DNA from: Bacteroidota bacterium
Lineage (GTDB): Bacteria > Bacteroidota > Bacteroidia > Flavobacteriales > Weeksellaceae
Assembly (NCBI GenBank): GCA_023433225.1
Contig: JAEZDQ010000078.1
Span: forward strand, 1 to 8,215
Reading direction: 5' to 3'
Length of the DNA stretch: 8,215 bases
Shown here: in pieces, positions 6,864 to 8,215 of the stretch
Layout: every line of letters starts with the position of its first letter
How positions within the stretch are numbered: position 1 is the stretch's first letter
Made by a program: the position numbers and the translations under genes
The notes under the pieces: generated by a model
What the model was told of the DNA's origin: nothing
Seen by the model: the letters and a program-made list of their open reading frames with translations, nothing else
Database searches by the model: none

Positions 6864-7085
6864 GTTTCGTAACAACTCAAATAGAATCCGTTTTTAACTC
6901 TTAATTTTTTAAGGGCCCGGATTACACACGAGGCGTAGCCGATGTGATTAGTTTAAACCTCCGAATTTTGGAATTAGAACAGCTGCTAAAAACGCAACCC
7001 CCTTTAAATCGCTTGAAAAGAGGTTAGTTTCTTTATGATTCCGGAAAGTTTATTGAAAAATAAGGGTTGTGCAACGGTTACCACT
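6864..7085. other. Non-coding interval between the terminator and the hydrolase cassette
   Basis: No plausible gene is present. A small interrupted dyad, CACA-N3-GGC-gta-GCC-N2-TGTG, lies at 6925-6946. A long-range inverted repeat (6995-7069) and a small hairpin, CAACGGT-TACC-ACTGTTG (7072-7089, one G-T pair), lie next to the left end of the hydrolase gene. These look like remnants or parts of the repeat structures that also flank the gene on the right. Confidence 0.5.
6995..7069. repeat. Long-range inverted repeat, possible attC-like site at the 3' side of the hydrolase gene
   Basis: CAACCC (6995-7000) is complementary to GGGTTG (7064-7069). The pairing extends into TTTA/TAA with two extra bases on one arm, and about 60 bases lie between. 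Seen on the minus strand, it follows the hydrolase stop codon directly after the repeat at 7086-7100, where a cassette recombination site would be expected. The stem is short and its interior pairs poorly, so this is only suggestive. Confidence 0.3.
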
Positions 7086-7100
7086 GTTGTCTGCAGTCTT
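7086..7100. repeat. Left arm of a 15-bp inverted repeat bounding the hydrolase gene
   Basis: GTTGTCTGCAGTCTT matches the reverse complement of 8082-8096 at 14 of 15 positions. The inner end touches the last base of the hydrolase stop codon, so the gene fills the space between the two arms almost exactly. Confidence 0.75.
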
Positions 7101-8068
7101 TATTTTTTCACGTTTTTTATATAGTTTTCAATTTCTTGGAATGTCATTTCTGAATTTTCAATCCAAGGAAAATGTCCAGCTTTATCAATTAATATAAGTT
7201 TTGAATTTGGTAAAAGTCTATGCAATTCTTCTGCATAATTTGGTGGATTATTGGTGTCATATATTCCATTAATTATCAGAATATCCGTATTGATATTCGG
7301 AAATAATTTTTGATAATCAAGATACTTTTGTCTTTCTATTTCTGTTTCTATTGGATAAACATCTTTAATTGGTTTTCTCCTTCCTGCTTTTGAAATTTCT
7401 TTTACAATTGGGATTACTTTTTGAGAACTTTCTTCGTTATAACACCACCATTTTATTGGTGCATCTGAAATATCATTTCCTTCTTCATTTATTTTGGTTT
7501 TATTTTCAATCATATAATCCCAATCTTTTATAACTTGAGCAAACCAACCAGATTCTTTTGCTCTTTGTATTTCGGATTTTTTTCTTCTATCAAAAGTTTC
7601 TTGCTGAGTTCCAACGAAACTTGTACCTGATAAAATTAGACCAGAAGTTTTTTGCGGAAATTTTAAAGCATATTCTAAAGCTATTGAACTTTGGTCAGAA
7701 TGTCCAAAAATCCAAATTTTATCAGCGTTTAATTTCTTTCTTAAATCTTCAATTTCTTGAACAATAAAATCTTGATTGTATTCCTCAATTGTTTTTGGGA
7801 TTTCAGATTTTCCAGTTCCTCTCGGTTCATAATAAACCATTGTAAAATATTTTTCCAAAGGTTTTAGAGTTAATTCATAACCGATTTTTCCAGAACTTAA
7901 ATGTCCAACAATCATTATTGGACCTTTACCTTTAATTGTGTAATTGAGTTTTAAATTTCCAACTTTTTCATAATAATTCCCATTTTGAATTTTGCTTTGA
8001 CAACTTACAATATTGGAAAAAGTCAAAAAGAAAACAATTAAATTTAATATTCTGAAATTCAATTTCAT
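7100..8068 (-). CDS. Alpha/beta-hydrolase lipoprotein
   Basis: This 322-residue protein starts with a lipoprotein signal, MKLNFRILNLIVFFLTFSNI followed by VSC. The lipobox is I-V-S-Cys23, so it is probably anchored to a membrane. The alpha/beta-hydrolase fold follows: an oxyanion-side strand and loop IMIVGHLSSG (near 51-60), YYEPRGTGKSE (near 79-89), nucleophile elbow FGHSDQS with Ser124, acid INGIYD with Asp271, and DKAGHFPW with His299. The residue after the nucleophile motif is Gln, where G-x-S-x-G has Gly. The sequence resembles prolyl aminopeptidase-like hydrolases, but the substrate cannot be told. I chose ATG 8068; the frame extends to a TTG at 8095 inside the flanking repeat, which would spoil the signal peptide. 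Base composition is clearly more AT-rich than in the genes to the left. With the flanking inverted repeats, this suggests recent transfer as a one-gene cassette. No promoter is visible upstream. Confidence 0.85.
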   Translation of the reverse strand: MKLNFRILNLIVFFLTFSNIVSCQSKIQNGNYYEKVGNLKLNYTIKGKGPIMIVGHLSSGKIGYELTLKPLEKYFTMVYYEPRGTGKSEIPKTIEEYNQDFIVQEIEDLRKKLNADKIWIFGHSDQSSIALEYALKFPQKTSGLILSGTSFVGTQQETFDRRKKSEIQRAKESGWFAQVIKDWDYMIENKTKINEEGNDISDAPIKWWCYNEESSQKVIPIVKEISKAGRRKPIKDVYPIETEIERQKYLDYQKLFPNINTDILIINGIYDTNNPPNYAEELHRLLPNSKLILIDKAGHFPWIENSEMTFQEIENYIKNVKK

Positions 8069-8081
8069 ATACGGTCTTTGT

Positions 8082-8096
8082 AAGATTGCAGACAAC
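8082..8096. repeat. Right arm of the 15-bp inverted repeat bounding the hydrolase gene
   Basis: AAGATTGCAGACAAC is the inverted partner of 7086-7100 with one mismatch. It lies 13 bases upstream of the hydrolase ATG. Its outer end, ACAAC (8092-8096), can also pair with GTTGT at 8171-8175, which encloses the hairpin between them. Confidence 0.75.
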
Positions 8097-8102
8097 GCCC
8101 CG

Positions 8103-8169
8103 CCGGATTTGCGAAGTCCCGGAGGTTTGAAGCGAAGCTATTAAAACCGGAGGGATTTAGCAAATCCGG
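8103..8169. repeat. Large interrupted hairpin, attC-like fold
   Basis: CCGGATTTGC (8103-8112) and GCAAATCCGG (8160-8169) are perfect inverted arms. Inside them TCCC/GGGA (8117-8120 with 8152-8155) and GGTTT/AAACC (8124-8128 with 8144-8148) also pair, separated by matched unpaired patches. An outer ACAAC/GTTGT pair (8092-8096 with 8171-8175) closes the structure. Interrupted stems of this kind, with outer and inner boxes around a terminal loop, are typical of integron attC sites. A REP-like extragenic palindrome is the alternative. Confidence 0.7.
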
Positions 8170-8215
8170 AGTTGTACGCAGTTCGGAGCGTCAGCGAAGG
8201 GCTGTGTACAACTCC
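8168..8215. repeat. Second strong hairpin at the right window edge
   Basis: GGAGTTGTAC (8168-8177) and GTACAACTCC (8206-8215) are perfect inverted arms. The stem continues through GCAG/CTGT with one G-T pair, and an inner TTCG/CGAA (8182-8185 with 8195-8198) closes a small loop. The structure shares GGAGTTGT with the end of the previous hairpin, so the two folds compete. It runs exactly to the last base, so its full extent is not known. Confidence 0.7.

Noticed and set aside
6995..8215. CRISPR array or insertion sequence as the explanation of the repeats
   Set aside because: The repeats alternate in orientation and are not evenly spaced, so they are not CRISPR. No transposase is present between the inverted repeats and no target-site duplication is visible (ACT and GCC flank the arms).

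Overview
The window looks like chromosomal DNA from a member of the Bacteroidota, most likely a Flavobacterium-like flavobacterium. The evidence is moderate GC with long A/T-rich gaps, promoter-like TAnnTTTG boxes, almost no Shine-Dalgarno sequences, a lipoprotein signal on the hydrolase, and proteins of flavobacterial type.

Positions 1-6123 form a run of plus-strand genes that points to nitrate use and its molybdenum supply. In order they are: the C-terminal end of a NarK-type nitrate/nitrite transporter (1-287); an outer-membrane beta-barrel of the alginate-export type, broken into two frames near position 740 (308-1590); an Rrf2-family regulator with an IscR-like Cys3-His iron-sulfur ligand set (1653-2066); a 603-residue cysteine-containing protein of unknown function (2130-3941); and a complete molybdate ABC transporter, modA-modB-modC (4004-6123). 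The likely logic is that nitrate enters through the porin and NarK, molybdate enters through ModABC to supply the molybdenum cofactor of nitrate reductase, and the Rrf2 protein senses iron-sulfur status, NO or redox state and controls part of the set. The nitrate reductase itself is not in the window.

Positions 6124-6863 hold a stand-alone stress-type gene, a DUF892/YciE-YciF ferritin-like protein, with a candidate promoter box upstream and a clear intrinsic terminator downstream.

Positions 6864-8215 are different. A visibly more AT-rich minus-strand gene for a lipoprotein alpha/beta hydrolase is bounded tightly on both sides by a 15-bp inverted repeat (14/15 match). The same GTTGTnnGCAG-type word recurs further right in alternating orientation, around two strong hairpins that run to the window edge. 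This layout resembles a gene cassette with attC-like folded recombination sites, although the core boxes do not fit the classical integron consensus. It is the most unusual part of the window, followed by the unknown 603-residue protein beside the Rrf2 regulator.
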